From assembly GCF_000005505.3 (NCBI RefSeq), contig NC_016132.3:52032914-52096913 (forward strand): a DNA stretch of 64,000 bases, in the 5' to 3' direction. A program made the translations under genes and the position numbers. How positions within the stretch are numbered: the first letter of the stretch is position 1; every line of letters starts with the position of its first letter. This DNA comes from Brachypodium distachyon. Lineage: Eukaryota > Streptophyta > Magnoliopsida > Poales > Poaceae. The notes below the pieces were generated by a model. The model did not search any database. It was not told where the DNA came from and saw only the letters and a list, made by a program, of their open reading frames with translations. Shown in pieces: positions 11,579 through 23,304 of the stretch.

Positions 11579-12839
11579 CACTAGTACAAAACAGGCCATC
11601 AGTGTCGTTTAAAAAACGCTATTAGTGGCACGCACTGACTTCTGGCCACTGATAATAAGGCTATCAAAGACAGACACAAAACACGTCACTCATCAGTGTT
11701 GGGTATTCTATACCCAATATTGATACTCATATGCCAACAATGGCGTCATGTCTCACCCGACACTCTCACCCGACACTGATGGTCATTTAGGGATTAAAAA
11801 TAATATAATTACATATTAATTTATATACACATGCAAAAAATAATCAACATTTACTCTTTTTTCTTCTTTCATACAATGCACGGTCCATGCAAATTTTGGA
11901 TCTATTCTCAAATATTTACATTCTACCAAAATTACACATTCACATATGTAAATTCAATAGAAAATGTGATAGCCAAGCAGCCTTGCAATCTTGTAGACGG
12001 CATGGTAGAGCTCCAAATCGCTGGTGTGGACGGAGAACAACATAAGCAGACACGTACCAGATGCCGAGGGAGTCCGCGTCTCGTTGAACGCCGCTGTGGA
12101 CCACCATCTCCAATCGTCCTCCTTGCACCAGCCGACGAACTACATCCGAGGGAGAGCCCGGATCCGCCCGTGTCACGTCGGGTAAAGGCCGGATCCGGCG
12201 ATGTGGAGGCCCAGGAAGCTCGCCGGCGCCGCGAGTAGCTAGCCGCCCCGCCGCTGCCCGCCGATCCGGTCTCTGCGCGCACGAGGGACACCGATGGCGA
12301 CCTCCTCTGTAGACAGCGAGAGAGAGAGATTCAGGAGAGTTAGAGGGAGAGAGAGATCCTAGAGAGGGGAGAGGGAGAGACGCACCGAGAGAGGGAGAGG
12401 CAGGTCCGGCGGTGAAGGGCTCGACGGGGGGTGGATCCGGCGGCAGCGGGGTCCGAGGAAACCAGATCCGGCGGCGGCGGGGTCCGAGAAAACCAGATCC
12501 AGCGGCGGCGGGGTCTTGGGAAACCAGATCCGACGGCGGCATGGTCGACGGAGGCGGGCGGGCTTGACGGGTTTCGGGGCGGCGGCGAATCTAGGACATG
12601 CCACTGATGATCGCACTATCAGTGGCATGTTCCATGTGATACACGCCGCTAATACCCAAGCCACTCATAGAGGCATATCAATGGCGGTTTCAGATTCGAC
12701 CGCCACAGATGGATGTCCCGAGGAACCAAGCATGGCCCAAAGTCGGTCCATCAGTGGCGTGTGCTCTGTATCCGCCACTGATAGATGTCTAGTCAGCCCG
12801 ACACTGGTGAGGGTCGCATATGGCCATTTTGTACTAGCG
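11579..12839. mobile_element. Non-autonomous CACTA element
   Basis: The left end CACTAGTACAAAACAGGCC pairs with the right end GGCCATTTTGTACTAGCG, where the final CACTA is mutated to CGCTA. A perfect 3-bp duplication CGT flanks it (11576-11578 and 12840-12842), as expected for CACTA (En/Spm) elements. Subterminal CCACTGAT/ATCAGTGG motifs occur in both orientations near both ends, like transposase-binding repeats. The 1.26-kb interior has no transposase but includes a GC-rich stretch (about 12110-12580) with a 31-bp minisatellite, possibly captured host DNA. Confidence 0.85.
12434..12540. repeat. 31-bp minisatellite inside the CACTA element
   Basis: Units beginning GATCC(G/A)(G/A)CGG start at 12434, 12465, 12496 and 12527, an exact 31-base period. 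There are about 3.5 copies with a few substitutions. Each unit holds GGGGTC and AAACCA blocks. No homologous array lies elsewhere in the window. Confidence 0.85.
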
Positions 12840-13502
12840 CGTCTACCTCTACCACGAAGGAACAAAGCAATTGTACAAAGAGTCAAGACTTAAGGGGTTG
12901 GTACTACATCGCGTCCAAGTAAACTGTCGATCGTCCACAACGAAACTCCTGCTTAATTTTGGAGTTCCGAACCAACTGATCACCGCAGAGTGACTACAAA
13001 CTTATTTCGGTAGCCTTTTTTCTCCATGTCGTCCAACGTACAGTGATCAGCGTGATGAGAGCACTTTAAGTTGGGTGTCTTCTCTCCAATGTTTTTCTTT
13101 CTGGTCTATTTCGAGGCTGGATGGTGCGACTTAACCTAACTGCCCGCCTGAAAAACGAGCATTTTGACGAGTCAGCTCCCCACGCACTCCTCCGAACAAA
13201 TCCACCTCCCGGCCTTGCCTTTTGTTTCCGGCCAGACATCTGCTTAAAAAACGGGATCTGTGACAATTCACGATTCAAAAACACTTTTGTAGGCTACTAT
13301 TAGGGTGGGTGTTCGCCCACTTACGTACCCACCACGTTAACGTCTGCATATACCACGTTCGATCATTCATCAATTCAAAGCGAGTAAAAAGACAAAGCCG
13401 TCGTTGTATACGAGTTCATGACAAGAGATCGATTCGTAGAGAAAGTAGACGTCTCACCTCAAATCACACCACATCATATCAGTATATCACCCTTCGCTAG
13501 TT
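12840..13502. other. Intergenic region between CACTA element and LINE
   Basis: No gene is supported. Short palindromic stretches such as GGTGGGTGTTCGCCCAC near 13305 are visible but unexplained. Confidence 0.4.
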
Positions 13503-14862
13503 AATGCTAGGCCTGGGATTCCTAGCAGGCAGCAGACCTTCTCGGAAGATAATTACAAGGAGAGGGAATTCTATTTTGACCAAAGTCAGCGAGCTCATTG
13601 ACCCGTCTACTGGTGATTGGGATGCAGATTTGATTGATGCTATCTTCTGGCCTATTGATGCACAACGAATCAAGCAAATTCCTATTGCTAGAGCGAGTGT
13701 CGAAGATTTTGTGGCTTGACACTATAATAAATCAGGAGTTTTTTCGGTGCGATCAGCATACCATGTGGAATGGGATAATCAACATGGTGAGAAATTGAGA
13801 CGCACTAATGGGATGGCAGGAACCCAAGTACACCCAGTTTGGAAGAAGCTATGGAATTTAAAAGTCCCTGCAAAGGTGAGGATCTTCGGATGGAAAAGTT
13901 TGCATAATACTATCCCTTGCTTTGCAACTCTTGCTAATCGACATGTGCCGGTGAGTGCACAGTGTGTTACTTGTCCTGCGCAAGTGGAGGATCTCCGCCA
14001 TGTTCTTTTCACTTGTTCCAGAGCAAAGGCCGTTTGGAGTGCATTGGGAGCTGGCGAGCTCATTGCTCAAAGTCTGGCATTAGATCGTGCGGGTTCGGCC
14101 GTTCTAGAAGATCTCCTTGCTGGTGATCATGCTTCGAAAATATATATGACACCGGTGACCTTTGGAGAGCTCTGTGCTGTTGCTTGCTGGTACATCTGGT
14201 GGGAAAGGCGGCAATTGATGCACGGAGAGCCGATTCCGCCACCTGATACAACTGCTTTTTCGATCCAAGCTTTGGTGATGAACTATGTTCGTTCCTATTC
14301 GAAACAAAGTGGTATACAACGCCTTGGTTGGCAAAAGCCTCCAGAAGGTATGCAAAAGCTCAATGTTGATGCTTCTTTCATCGAGGACAAGGAAGAAGGT
14401 GCTACGGGTGCTGTTATCAGGGACGCTTCAGGCCTGTTTGTGCGTGCGTCGAATAGCTGTATTCCCATTGTCTATGATGCCACGATGGCTGAAGCAATGG
14501 CTCTCTGGAATGGGATTCAGTTTGCTAAAAGCCTTGGTTGTTCCAATCTACTGATCAGCTCGGACAGCTTGGAGGTAGTTCAGGAGATGAATAGCGATAG
14601 CTGGCCCTCTCCAGCTGCAGCGATATATATTGATTGCGTTGAAGCTTTGAAAGAGTTCGGAAAGGTGATCACAGAGCATTGTCCAGGAGAGGCAAACCAA
14701 GTTGCGCATGAGCTAGCTAGGATAGCTAGGGATGATCCACCAAATGTTTGGTTGGACAATCCTCCTAATTTTCTTATTCCTCTCCTCGTCGACAATGTTA
14801 CTCTTATTTGAGTTTTAATAAAGCCAGCCATCAGGCCTTCCCTAAAAAAAAAATGCTAGGCC
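13503..14862 (+). mobile_element. 5'-truncated L1-type LINE with target-site duplications
   Basis: Perfect 11-bp duplications AATGCTAGGCC lie at 13503-13513 and 14852-14862. The insert between them ends in a short 3' UTR (CTTCCCT) and an A10 tail. It begins abruptly inside ORF2, the expected outcome of incomplete target-primed reverse transcription. The intact duplications and nearly open frame suggest a fairly young insertion. See the separate entry for its coding content. Confidence 0.9.
13514..14811 (+). pseudogene. LINE ORF2 C-terminal part: zf-RVT plus RNase H
   Basis: One reading frame runs from the left insertion edge to a TGA at 14809-14811. It is broken once, by a TGA at 13717-13719 where relatives have Trp (DFVA-stop-HYNKSGVFSVRSAYH). 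The first part is the linker typical of the end of the reverse transcriptase region (RPSRKIITRRG, FWPIDAQRIKQIPIA). A zf-RVT segment follows (WNLKVPAKVRIFGWK, then CVTCPAQVEDLRHVLFTC). The C-terminal half is a plant-type RNase H: LNVDASF, MAEAMAL, ISSDSLEVV and NQVAHELARIA supply the Asp, Glu, Asp and final catalytic positions. The reverse transcriptase core is absent through truncation. Confidence 0.9.
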
Positions 14863-17110
14863 CGGTGAGATGCGAAGACTCGGTCAAGATGGGCAGCGAG
14901 TGAGCCTTGCCCGTGCCGTGCTTCAACGGCGACAGATCGCGCGCACTTGCCCGATCCTGCTCGGCAAACACGGTGATTATACATGCGCGGTGCTTTGTTC
15001 TTGCTGACAGTATTCCCGAGCCCTGACAGCCATATACCAGTACGTGTTTCCAATAATTCTCTGCTCTATCCTGTTCTCTTTTTTTCTGGACTGGACCCGC
15101 CAATAACAATAATTCTGCAAAGCACTGATTGAACTAATGAAATGAGTGAGTGGATTAATTAGGCGCATACATGCATCATTGTAGACAAAATAGCGGATAC
15201 GTCTGGATAAGCGCATCTCCAGCTGCCGCATGCGTGTGGCGTGCACGGGACGAACGAGGAGCCTTGATTAGTTCGCTGCAAACGCCGGCCTCCTAAAGAT
15301 TCCAAGAAGATGATGGCTCAAAACGGACCCAGATGAGTGAAGAGGGATCGAGAGAGAGGGCGCCAACTGATAAGCCAATCATGCTAGCCATGGGGCTTTT
15401 TTGGTTAGGCCGGCGGGGCCGCCTCCGATGCAGCGTCGTGCTGGTCGAGGTCGTTCTCGATCATTCCCGGCGCGTTTTGGGCCGATTTCGATTTCCTTAC
15501 GTGAAAGAATTTTAAGTTATTGCTAAGCCAGCTTGAAGTGAGTGATACTGTCAGATCAGATCAGGCTAGCATATTGGTCGATATGCTCTCACGTATACAC
15601 GGATCAAGGATGGAATCACATCGTATAATGAATCATGAAACGGCATTGTTTAATCACAAGTTACGTGCCGACTACTCTCGGCCCAACAAATTTCTCCCGT
15701 TACAAAATTTGGCTGACATAAAGAATACCTCTAGGCTCATGGATCAACGCGCTCGCTACAGTCGAGAGCCAGCGAGTGGATGGGTGAATCATGGGAAACC
15801 TGGTCCCCGGGGCGGGGAACGAAAGCGAGGCTCCGCTCACGCTCCTCCGCCGCCGTCTCCGAGGCTCGGAAACGACGAAACCCCGCGGCGCCGTCGTGCT
15901 CTCGTGGTTCACGTCACCTCGGCTCGTCGGGCCGGCCCAGCGGCCGTAAAATAAGCCCGATCCATTCTCCTTTTCAGGTTTAGGCACGTGTGCGGACGAG
16001 CTTGAGAGCCACTGTCCCACATTACCGCTGTGGCCTTCGATCGATTCAGTGGCACACGTGCTATGCTTGGAGATGTGCACGTCGTCACAAAACCGAAAAG
16101 AATGGTACGTGGCGTGATGCTCCACTTTAAGAACGTTTGCTTCCCAACGAAGAAAATTGCTCTCGTTAGCTTAGACTCGGGTTTTGCCGTTGGGATCGTT
16201 CCTGTCCATTTGACGCCTAGTTATCGCGTCATTGGCATGTGACCGCTTGTCCGCTTGGCCAGGTCTCATCCGCTGCGACAGGAACACGACTTATTTATTT
16301 CATGATGATGATTTTGACAAGAGTGTTATAGGAGTTAAGCTGATCTTGTCGACGATATCTATCCGTCTGTCTCATAACCGCTAACAAAGATTGATCGTTG
16401 ATTGCCTCAAAAAAAGATTGATCGTTGAGCTGGTAGCAGTGAGGCGCTCTCGATTATTACATCTTGGAAGTACAAAGAATAATGTTCTACTAGCACACTG
16501 ACAGTTTTTTTATTAGCATCTGGACACACACGGCCGCAAATGGAAATCGTCTCGGCGACCAGGCTCAACACGCGTGTGTGCGACGGACCCGGTCGACTCG
16601 AGTCTATCCTCGTAAACGCCGTTAGAGAGGAACGTCGCGGGGCGTCCGTCCGTTACGGCGTTACTACCTCGTCCCAAGACAATACTTAAAGCGGCGCCGT
16701 GCGCGTGCGGCGAGCGGCACACTTCCCCTCGAAGCAAAGAAAACCGTTCCCGGAGCAAAAATTCCCCTGCCATCCTGACCCTCAAGCTCAACCCTCACTG
16801 AGCTCACTCGCACTCCTCGCGCGAATCCACTGCCCGCGTCTTTCCCCCCAAATCGAAGCTCCCGGGCTAGCTGCTTCAGGTGTGGGGGTGCTGGAGCTGT
16901 TAATTCGCGCTCGAGTTCGGGAGAAATCTAGCTCGGAACCGTTGTTTCTGGCTCGCTGCGGTTGGGATCCGGCTGGATTCCGGCGAGGGATTGAAGAGAC
17001 CGGCCAGTTTTTCATCTCCGGGCGTCATTTTGACCGCCAAGCTATCTATATCTAGCCGCCCTCGAGTTCACCTTCAGCTAAAGCATTCTTGGGTTATACT
17101 ACTAGTACAG
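14863..17110. other. Intergenic region and F-box gene promoter/leader
   Basis: No protein gene is supported up to the F-box leader. GC-rich pyrimidine-tract DNA from about 16690 to 17060 is the likely promoter and first non-coding exon of the F-box gene, ending at the donor at 17111. A micro-insertion lies at 16388-16428. Confidence 0.5.
16388..16428 (+). mobile_element. Micro-insertion, CTCA(n) tail type
   Basis: Perfect 14-bp repeats AGATTGATCGTTGA at 16388-16401 and 16415-16428 flank a 13-nt insert, TTGCCTC followed by six A. The insert is an A-tail with seven non-A bases. Confidence 0.65.
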
Positions 17111-17370
17111 GTTTGATTTATCTGCTGCAGTCTAGAGTATTTCTGTAATCTATTGATGACTTTGTGCTATCTCGCCACTTTGTTTAGAGGGACTTCATTG
17201 CACTGCAAGGTTAAATTTTCTAGCATTTGATGTGTATTAGTAGTACGTTGCTCAGCTCAGGTCGTTTTCCCATCACGTTCGTGTGATGAATGCTAGTGCT
17301 GCGTTCAGTTCAGCCCCTTTCACCCTGTCAATTTTTGTGTTCTTACTGATATGCTGTTGTTTTGTTTCAG
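17111..17370 (+). other. 5' UTR intron of the F-box gene
   Basis: Donor TACAG|GTTTGA and acceptor TTGTTTCAG with a long T-rich tract. The intervening 260 bases are AT-rich relative to the flanking leader. Confidence 0.6.
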
Positions 17371-17478
17371 AAAATTGCTCCAATCTGACAAGTTGTTGTG
17401 ACGGCTGGAGTCATTCGAAGTAGCTATTCCACTACGAAAGATTGCTAGTTTATACTACTCGCAATTTTGAGTGGGACA

Positions 17479-18543
17479 ATGCATCCCAGGGCTCGAATCC
17501 ACGCAGACCCGGCTTTGCAGTTGGACCAAATCGACTGCTTGCCGGACGCACTTGTCCTGCTGATCCTGAACAAACTGGAGGATGTACGCTCCCTCGGTCG
17601 CTGCTCTGCAGTGTCGAAGCGGTTCAACGAACTGGTTCCACTTGTCCATGATGTGTATGTCAAGATCGACCGTGTCGTGACTGCGGATGGTGATGCTGAT
17701 GATGCTTTCAACCTCTCTTCTCCGAAGGCCCGGCACATCTTCTCTCATTTCATTAAGCTGATGCTATTTACAATCGTCAAGCCATTTCACAGTATGCGCA
17801 ACCCAAGTGGCACAGGCAGGCCTGTGTTCCCACAGCTCGCGCAACATTCACCTGTGCAGGTGCTAAAGAACTTCTCTCATGTCCGGAATCTTCGGGTGGA
17901 GCTCCCCTCAGGGGATGTTGGGACTGAGGCAGGGGTTTTTCTCAAGTGGCGGGCTATGTATGGCAGCACGCTTCAGAACTGTGTGATTCTTGGCGGTACG
18001 CTGGTTGATCGCAAGACTGTCGCCGTTGGGCATGATCCATCAACGGAGGACAGTGGAAGCATGCCAGAATCTTTCTATACCAACGGAGGGCTGAAACTCC
18101 GTGTTGTGTGGACTATCAGCACTCTGATTGCTGCATCGACGAGGCATTATCTTCTCCAGTCAATCATCAAGGACCATCCAACATTGAGAAGCTTAGTTTT
18201 GACAGACGCCGACGGGCAAGGGACAATCTCCATGGGGATGGAACAGCTCAAGGAGTTCAGGGAGAACCAGTTGCCAGCCTCAGCATGTTCCAACCGGACG
18301 CAGGTCCCAGCGTGCAGCATGAAGCTGAAGTATGCGGCATACCTCGAGCTGCCTGATGGCTTGGCAATGCAAGGTGCAACCTTGGTTGTTATCAAGCCCT
18401 CAGCCGATGGAACTAGTGGCGGCCACAGCAGTCGGAAGGAAACTGAAGCTTTTGTCTCAGATGCATTTGATGGACCATTCAAATTTGCAGCGAAGGCGCT
18501 GATGAAGAGGCGTACCTATCTTCTGGAGATGAATGGGTTCTAG
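17479..18543 (+). CDS. F-box protein, AUF1/AUF2-like
   Basis: Single coding exon of 354 residues. An N-terminal F-box lies at about residues 17-60: DQIDCLPDALVLLILNKLED, then the SLGRCSAVSKRFNELVP segment. This domain would bind SKP1 in an SCF ubiquitin ligase. The remainder has no LRR, Kelch or FBA repeats. Instead it carries segments I associate with Arabidopsis AUF1/AUF2 (auxin up-regulated F-box) proteins: FSHFIKLMLFTIVKPF, PVQVLKNFSHVRNLRVELPS, then FLKWRAMYGSTLQNCVILG. In Arabidopsis these affect auxin and cytokinin responses in roots; the role here is inferred by family only. The start is the first ATG in frame after the leader intron. The frame extends 12 bases upstream only from a TTG codon. 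Confidence 0.88.
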   Translation: MHPRARIHADPALQLDQIDCLPDALVLLILNKLEDVRSLGRCSAVSKRFNELVPLVHDVYVKIDRVVTADGDADDAFNLSSPKARHIFSHFIKLMLFTIVKPFHSMRNPSGTGRPVFPQLAQHSPVQVLKNFSHVRNLRVELPSGDVGTEAGVFLKWRAMYGSTLQNCVILGGTLVDRKTVAVGHDPSTEDSGSMPESFYTNGGLKLRVVWTISTLIAASTRHYLLQSIIKDHPTLRSLVLTDADGQGTISMGMEQLKEFRENQLPASACSNRTQVPACSMKLKYAAYLELPDGLAMQGATLVVIKPSADGTSGGHSSRKETEAFVSDAFDGPFKFAAKALMKRRTYLLEMNGF

Positions 18544-19062
18544 ACCTGTTCCTTAAGAGCTGTTCACAGATATCTTTCTTGTGAGTGGATATCATGAGTC
18601 ATTAAGCTGTATAAATTTCTGCTGGAGCAAATGCAGTCCTGAATTTTGTGGTTTAAGATAAAAGCGTTTAAGATAAAAGCTACATCTATAGATGATTTCT
18701 GCTGCCATCCTCTTTGTAGGAGTATCTATGAAGTGCAGTCTAGCACACCTTGAGAAGGCCGCGAGCCCAGGAAGATAGAACTGAGGCGTCCACTACTCTA
18801 GCGTCTGTCCATAAGCATTTGCTAATGATACTTATATCAGTCAGAGTTTGGCGTGATTTTTTTATTGAAGGCTTTGACCCAGTCAAAGTTTCAGTACTAC
18901 AAAAAAAACCGAACACACCCCAAAAAAAACGCAGAAAAAAGAACGAAAGAAAAGAAGTGCGGAGTGTAGACGGCGCGCAAAAGCTAGTAGCGCGGTCGAT
19001 TCTTTTTTTGTTGTTGCGTAGACCCAATATACTAACACCGAGGTGATTCATACTCGGACATA

Positions 19063-19105
19063 TCTGGCCCAATATCCTCTCAAAAAATAAAATTTCTGGC
19101 CCAAT
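19063..19105 (+). mobile_element. Micro-insertion, CTCTCA(n) type
   Basis: Perfect 11-bp repeats TCTGGCCCAAT at 19063-19073 and 19095-19105 flank a 21-nt insert, ATCCTCTC followed by an A-rich tail. Confidence 0.6.
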
Positions 19106-19220
19106 GTAGTTGTAAGCATCAGGCACGATGAGTACAACTACAGCCAGAGAACATCTGCCTCCGTGATCCTTTTCTCGTTCCAGAGAAAGCCGCATTTTGT
19201 GATCGATGGTCGTTCAGGCG

Positions 19221-19263
19221 GGGGTTCTGCGTTTTTTTTTTTTGAGGGAAAAGGGGTTCTGCG
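19221..19263 (-). mobile_element. Micro-insertion, TTTTCCCTCA(12) type
   Basis: Perfect repeats GGGGTTCTGCG at 19221-19231 and 19253-19263 (extendable by TT) flank a 21-nt insert. On the minus strand the insert is TTTTCCCTC followed by twelve A. Confidence 0.65.
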
Positions 19264-19845
19264 TTCGGACTTCGGACGATGGCGGGCGCTGTTTGCCGAT
19301 CGCGCCGCAAGAGGATGATGATGACGACGAGGCGCCGCCCTTCGAAGAGGATCTACGGCAGGGTACACATCTCCAACCTTCAGAGGGGCGGCTCTCTCCT
19401 ACGTCCTCGTCAGAGCTAATTAATCAGTATACGAAATCAAGCTATCTATGCCCTCAAGCTTTGCATTTTTTTTTCAGCTATACTCAATAGTATTATATTC
19501 ACCATCCTGCTGCAATTTGCACGATGCTAGTTAACCTGAAACCAACACTTAGATGGAAGAGGCGTGCCTACATGCTAATTAACCTGAAACCCTATTACAT
19601 GTTAACCTCTGGCTTGGTCGAACCTGTAGGCAGATTTGGGACAAGATTGTTTCGATGCCGCTTCTGCTCTCCTCGACTCTGGAAGATGCTACAGAAAGTC
19701 GATCATACACAAAGGTCCGCCCATCCGTCCGTGAGTTTAATCGATCCTTTTGATTCCTTGGTGTGTATACGTATCATATACTCTATCTGACAATGGATCT
19801 CTTCCGCGTGCAGTGCAGATGAGGGTGGTCCGTAGGGGCCGCTAA

Positions 19846-22824
19846 GGGGCCGTTTGGAATGCAGGTTTCTCGTAGGATTTTCACGGGAACTAGTTTCCAT
19901 AGGAATGGATTCCTATGGACTGTTTGGAACAAAGGATAGGAAAATCACATTCCTACGAAACACTGTTTCTACCCTACGATTTCACAGAAAATAGAACATC
20001 TGCTCTCAGATCATTTTTTCTCAATGTCAGGCTGCGGCGTCTTGCCCGTGATCTCCGGTCCTGGTGTGCCCGCAATCTCGGTGATGTTGCTCTGCAGATG
20101 GAACTTTCCTTAAACATCATTGCTAATTTTGATCTGGCCATGGATCATCGGCCGCTCACCCCTGACGAGACTGCCCTACGCAAAGAGGTCAAGCTCCGTG
20201 TCCTTGGCTTGGCTGCCATCGATCGCATCCGCTGGCGTCAGCGCTCCCGTGTGTGTTGGCTTAAGGCCGGCGATGCCAACACCCGTTTCTTTCACATCAA
20301 AGCCAGCTCCAGGCGCCGTAAAAATTTCATCAGATTTCTCAACACCAGGCACGGAATTTGCACTTCCCAGGAGGATAAAGCGGCTGCGCTTCGTGATCAT
20401 TTTGTGCCTGCTCTTGGTACTCCTTCTAGTCACTTAATCTCCAGCGTTTGGACCTCACTTCGCTGGACCTTCCTATCTCGATGCAAGAGGTGCAGGCCGC
20501 TGTTCAGGCCTTGCCTGCGGACAAGGCGCCGGCCCGGATGGATTCTCTGGTCACTTCTTTAAACACTGCTGGGAGATCATCAGTGCCAATGTTTTCTCGG
20601 CCGTTCAGAGCTTCTTCCGAGCTGGTGCTTCGAGCTTTGACTGCCTCAACACGGCCTCAATCATCCTTCTTCCTAAAACCGATACAGCTAACTCAATCAG
20701 TGACTTTCGGCCTATAAGTTTAATCCACAGCATTGCGAAGATTGTCGCCAAAATTCTGTCTATCCGGCTTGCGCCAAAAATGGATGAACTCATATCCGCT
20801 TGTCAGAGTGCCTTCATAAAATCCAGATGTTTACAAGACAGCTTCATGTTCGTCCAGAATTTACCCCGGCGATTCCACAAATCCAGAACTCCCATGCTTT
20901 CGGCAACATCTTAGGCCTCCGTATCAACCCCGACAAGAGCTCAATCTTCCCAATACGCTGCACTGGGCTTGATGTCGCTGCCATTACCAACTGCTTCCAG
21001 GCGTCGCTGGCCAATTTTCCTACTCGATATCTGGGATTGCCCCTCTCTCTGACTAAGCCTAGAAAGCTCATGTTCCAGCCTTTATTAGAGAAAATTGAGC
21101 ACAGGCTTGCTGGCTACAGTCCAAGCTGCTTAGCAAAGGCGGCAGAATTGTCATTCTCAAGTCGGTGCTCTCCGCGCTCTCTACCTTTCACCTCACTGTG
21201 TTTGAATTCCCTGCTTGGCTGCGCGAGCGAATTGAGAAGTATCTCAGAGGTTGGCTATGGCGGGGCGAGCTTAGCTGTGGTGGCAGCAGCTGCCTTGTTC
21301 GGTGGCCTACGGTCTGCTCTCCTAAATGTTTTGGTGGTCTCAGCATTCTTGACATTGACAAGTTCGGCCGTGCCCTTCGCCTACGATGGGAGTGGTTGCG
21401 CTAGACTAAGCCTGACAAACCTTGGGCTATCGTGGCTTCTCCTCTTAGTGATGAGGACATGTGTCTTTTTGCTGCTGCAACCTCCATCACCGTGCGAGAC
21501 GGTCGTTTCACAAATTTCTGGAATGATGCCTGGCTTGATAATCAGCGTCCCAAGGACATCGTCCCAGACCTGTTCTTGATTGCACGCCGCAAAAAATCAT
21601 TGTGTCCGCAATGCGCGATGCCAGCACAAGTGGATCTTGGACATTGCTCACGGCGTGAAGCCTTCTAACATCTGCCAGTTCGTTCGTCTTTTCACTCTCA
21701 TCGATTTGGCTCCTGCTCTCTCTATGGGTGATGACAGTATCACCTGGAATCTCACGGCCAACGGCTGCTACTCCGCTCAGAGTGCCTATCTTGCACAATT
21801 TCAGGGCCTTGTCAGAGCTCCTTTCGATCGCTTGTTTTGGAAAGTGTGGGCGCCGGAAAAATGCAGGTTTTTCGGGTGGTTGGCGGCCCATGGAAGAATT
21901 CCTACCGCGGATATCCTCACTCGTAAGAACATCACCAACGACAAGTGGTGCCCGTTTTGTCACACCATTGAGGAGACGGCGGTCCATATCCTTGCTGATT
22001 GTAGCTTCGCAAAGTCCATCTGGGGCTTAATTGCCAGCTGGACTGGAATCCAGTTCTTCCATCCGAGCACTTGGGCTGATACCTCCTCTATCCGATCGTG
22101 GTGGGCTGATCACATTGCTTTGGCCAAGCCCCTTGGCAAGCTTCCTACCAAGACGTTTGCATCCATCTTCTTGCTCACCTTATGAGAGACGTGGAAGGAG
22201 AGAAACCGGCGTGTTTTCCAGCACAAGCTCAACTCTCCTGCTGTTGTGCTTGTCTTGATCAAGGATGAGACCGCTTTGTGGAGGCGTGCAGGTGCTTGGA
22301 TTGGTGAACTGACATTGGGGGACAATGATGTCCCTTGAGTTTTCCTTTCTTCGACTTGTACTCTCCCCCTCTCTCGTGTCTTTTTTCGGTGTTTCACTAT
22401 GTACTTTCTCGAGTTGATTCTTTCAATCTTTTTATTGGCAACAAATAGCTCGCTGCGGCTGTTTCGTCAAAAAAAAATCTTATGCCGGAACGAGATAATC
22501 AGGTGGCCGGCCAAAAACATCGATGCGAATCTGGTTCAACTTTTCTAGAGGATGAAGACCAATAAAACAAGTTTTGTGTATAACACACAAGTCACGGGCT
22601 GACTAGCTAGTGAGGCCTCGTCTATGAGGCCAATATTTGTGTCCCATAAATTTGATGCGTTTTTTGTTTACTCAACTGACACCCTTTTTGTGTTCCTGTG
22701 TTCCAAATGGTTTTTTTCTTCAATCCCATGTTTTCTTTTTTTTAGAATTCAAGATGTATGCCATGTCAAATCCTGTATTTTTTATGTTTCTGTATTTTTC
22801 CTAACCTGTGTTCCAAACGGGGCC
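19846..22824. mobile_element. Tourist/PIF-Harbinger-like MITE split by a LINE
   Basis: Left end GGGGCCGTTTGGAATGCAGG and right end CCTGTGTTCCAAACGGGGCC are inverted repeats, flanked by TAA on both sides (19843-19845 and 22825-22827). This is the PIF/Harbinger signature. The left arm runs to about 20000 and the right arm from about 22655. A decayed LINE and about 170 bases of unassigned sequence lie between them. Secondary GTTTGGAAC motifs inside each arm mirror the termini. Confidence 0.7.
20005..22477 (+). pseudogene. Decayed LINE ORF2 with deleted reverse transcriptase core
   Basis: Fragments of a second L1-type LINE occur in order across several frames. The pre-RT region includes RVCWLKAGDANTRFFHIKAS. 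The RT start follows (LPADKAPGPDG once one shift is allowed, then LLPKTDTANSISDFRPISLI). The next recognisable block is already post-catalytic (LGLRINPDKSSIFPIRC), so the segment with the catalytic Asp-Asp is missing by deletion near 20870-20910. A zf-RVT region closes it (WAPEKCRFFGWLAAHGRIP, CPFCHTIEETAVHILADC). It ends TTTCGTC plus A9 at 22469-22477. Several stops and frameshifts make it dead. No target duplication was found. Confidence 0.85.
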
Positions 22825-23177
22825 TAAGCTTGCACTGACCAAAGCTTTTGCATCGTTCGTCAAGGGGAACGAGTTGCCATCGGTTATTCGGTTTACACCT
22901 GCTGCATGGAGCTGGCTGAGTTCTGAGGTTCTGCACGAATCAGAAAGAGTGGCACAGTGCCTTGTATTTATTTGACAAGGCAAGTACTGTACTACTATAT
23001 TCTGGCAACAGTACCCCCAATAACAGTAACCTGCATTACGCCCGCTACTGCTACGCTAGAACTCTTCTGATCAAGCCCATCCTCCGCAATCCGCATTCAA
23101 GCCACGACCTCCGGCACAGCAAACTAAAAGCTCGAGCGGCGGTTCTGTGCGTGGCCTTTGTATATTTTACTGTGGTT

Positions 23178-23243
23178 ACTACCTCCGATCCTAAATTATT
23201 GTTATTATTTTAGTTCGTCAACAATTTAGGAGGAAGGGAGTGC
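23178..23243. mobile_element. Degenerate Stowaway-like mini-MITE
   Basis: The sequence CCTCCGATCCTAAATT on the left and AATTTAGGAGGAAGGGAG on the right form an imperfect hairpin of about 66 bases. The ends are not clean. Confidence 0.5.
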
Positions 23244-23304
23244 TATATAGATATGGTTGTTTGTACTTTGTCGGTTTCTTCTGTTAATGAGAAGTTAGGA
23301 TGTA

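Larger units (their letters stand above)
18544..19842. other. Intergenic region
   Basis: 3' UTR of the F-box gene (with a 15-bp tandem duplication GTTTAAGATAAAAGC near 18650-18680) and spacer. No gene is supported. It contains two micro-insertions, at 19063-19105 and 19221-19263. Confidence 0.5.

Noticed and set aside
11932..12664. Open frames of 100-200 codons in the CACTA element
   Set aside because: They follow the GC-rich 31-bp repeats and show no conserved domain. They are better explained as repeat-driven frames.
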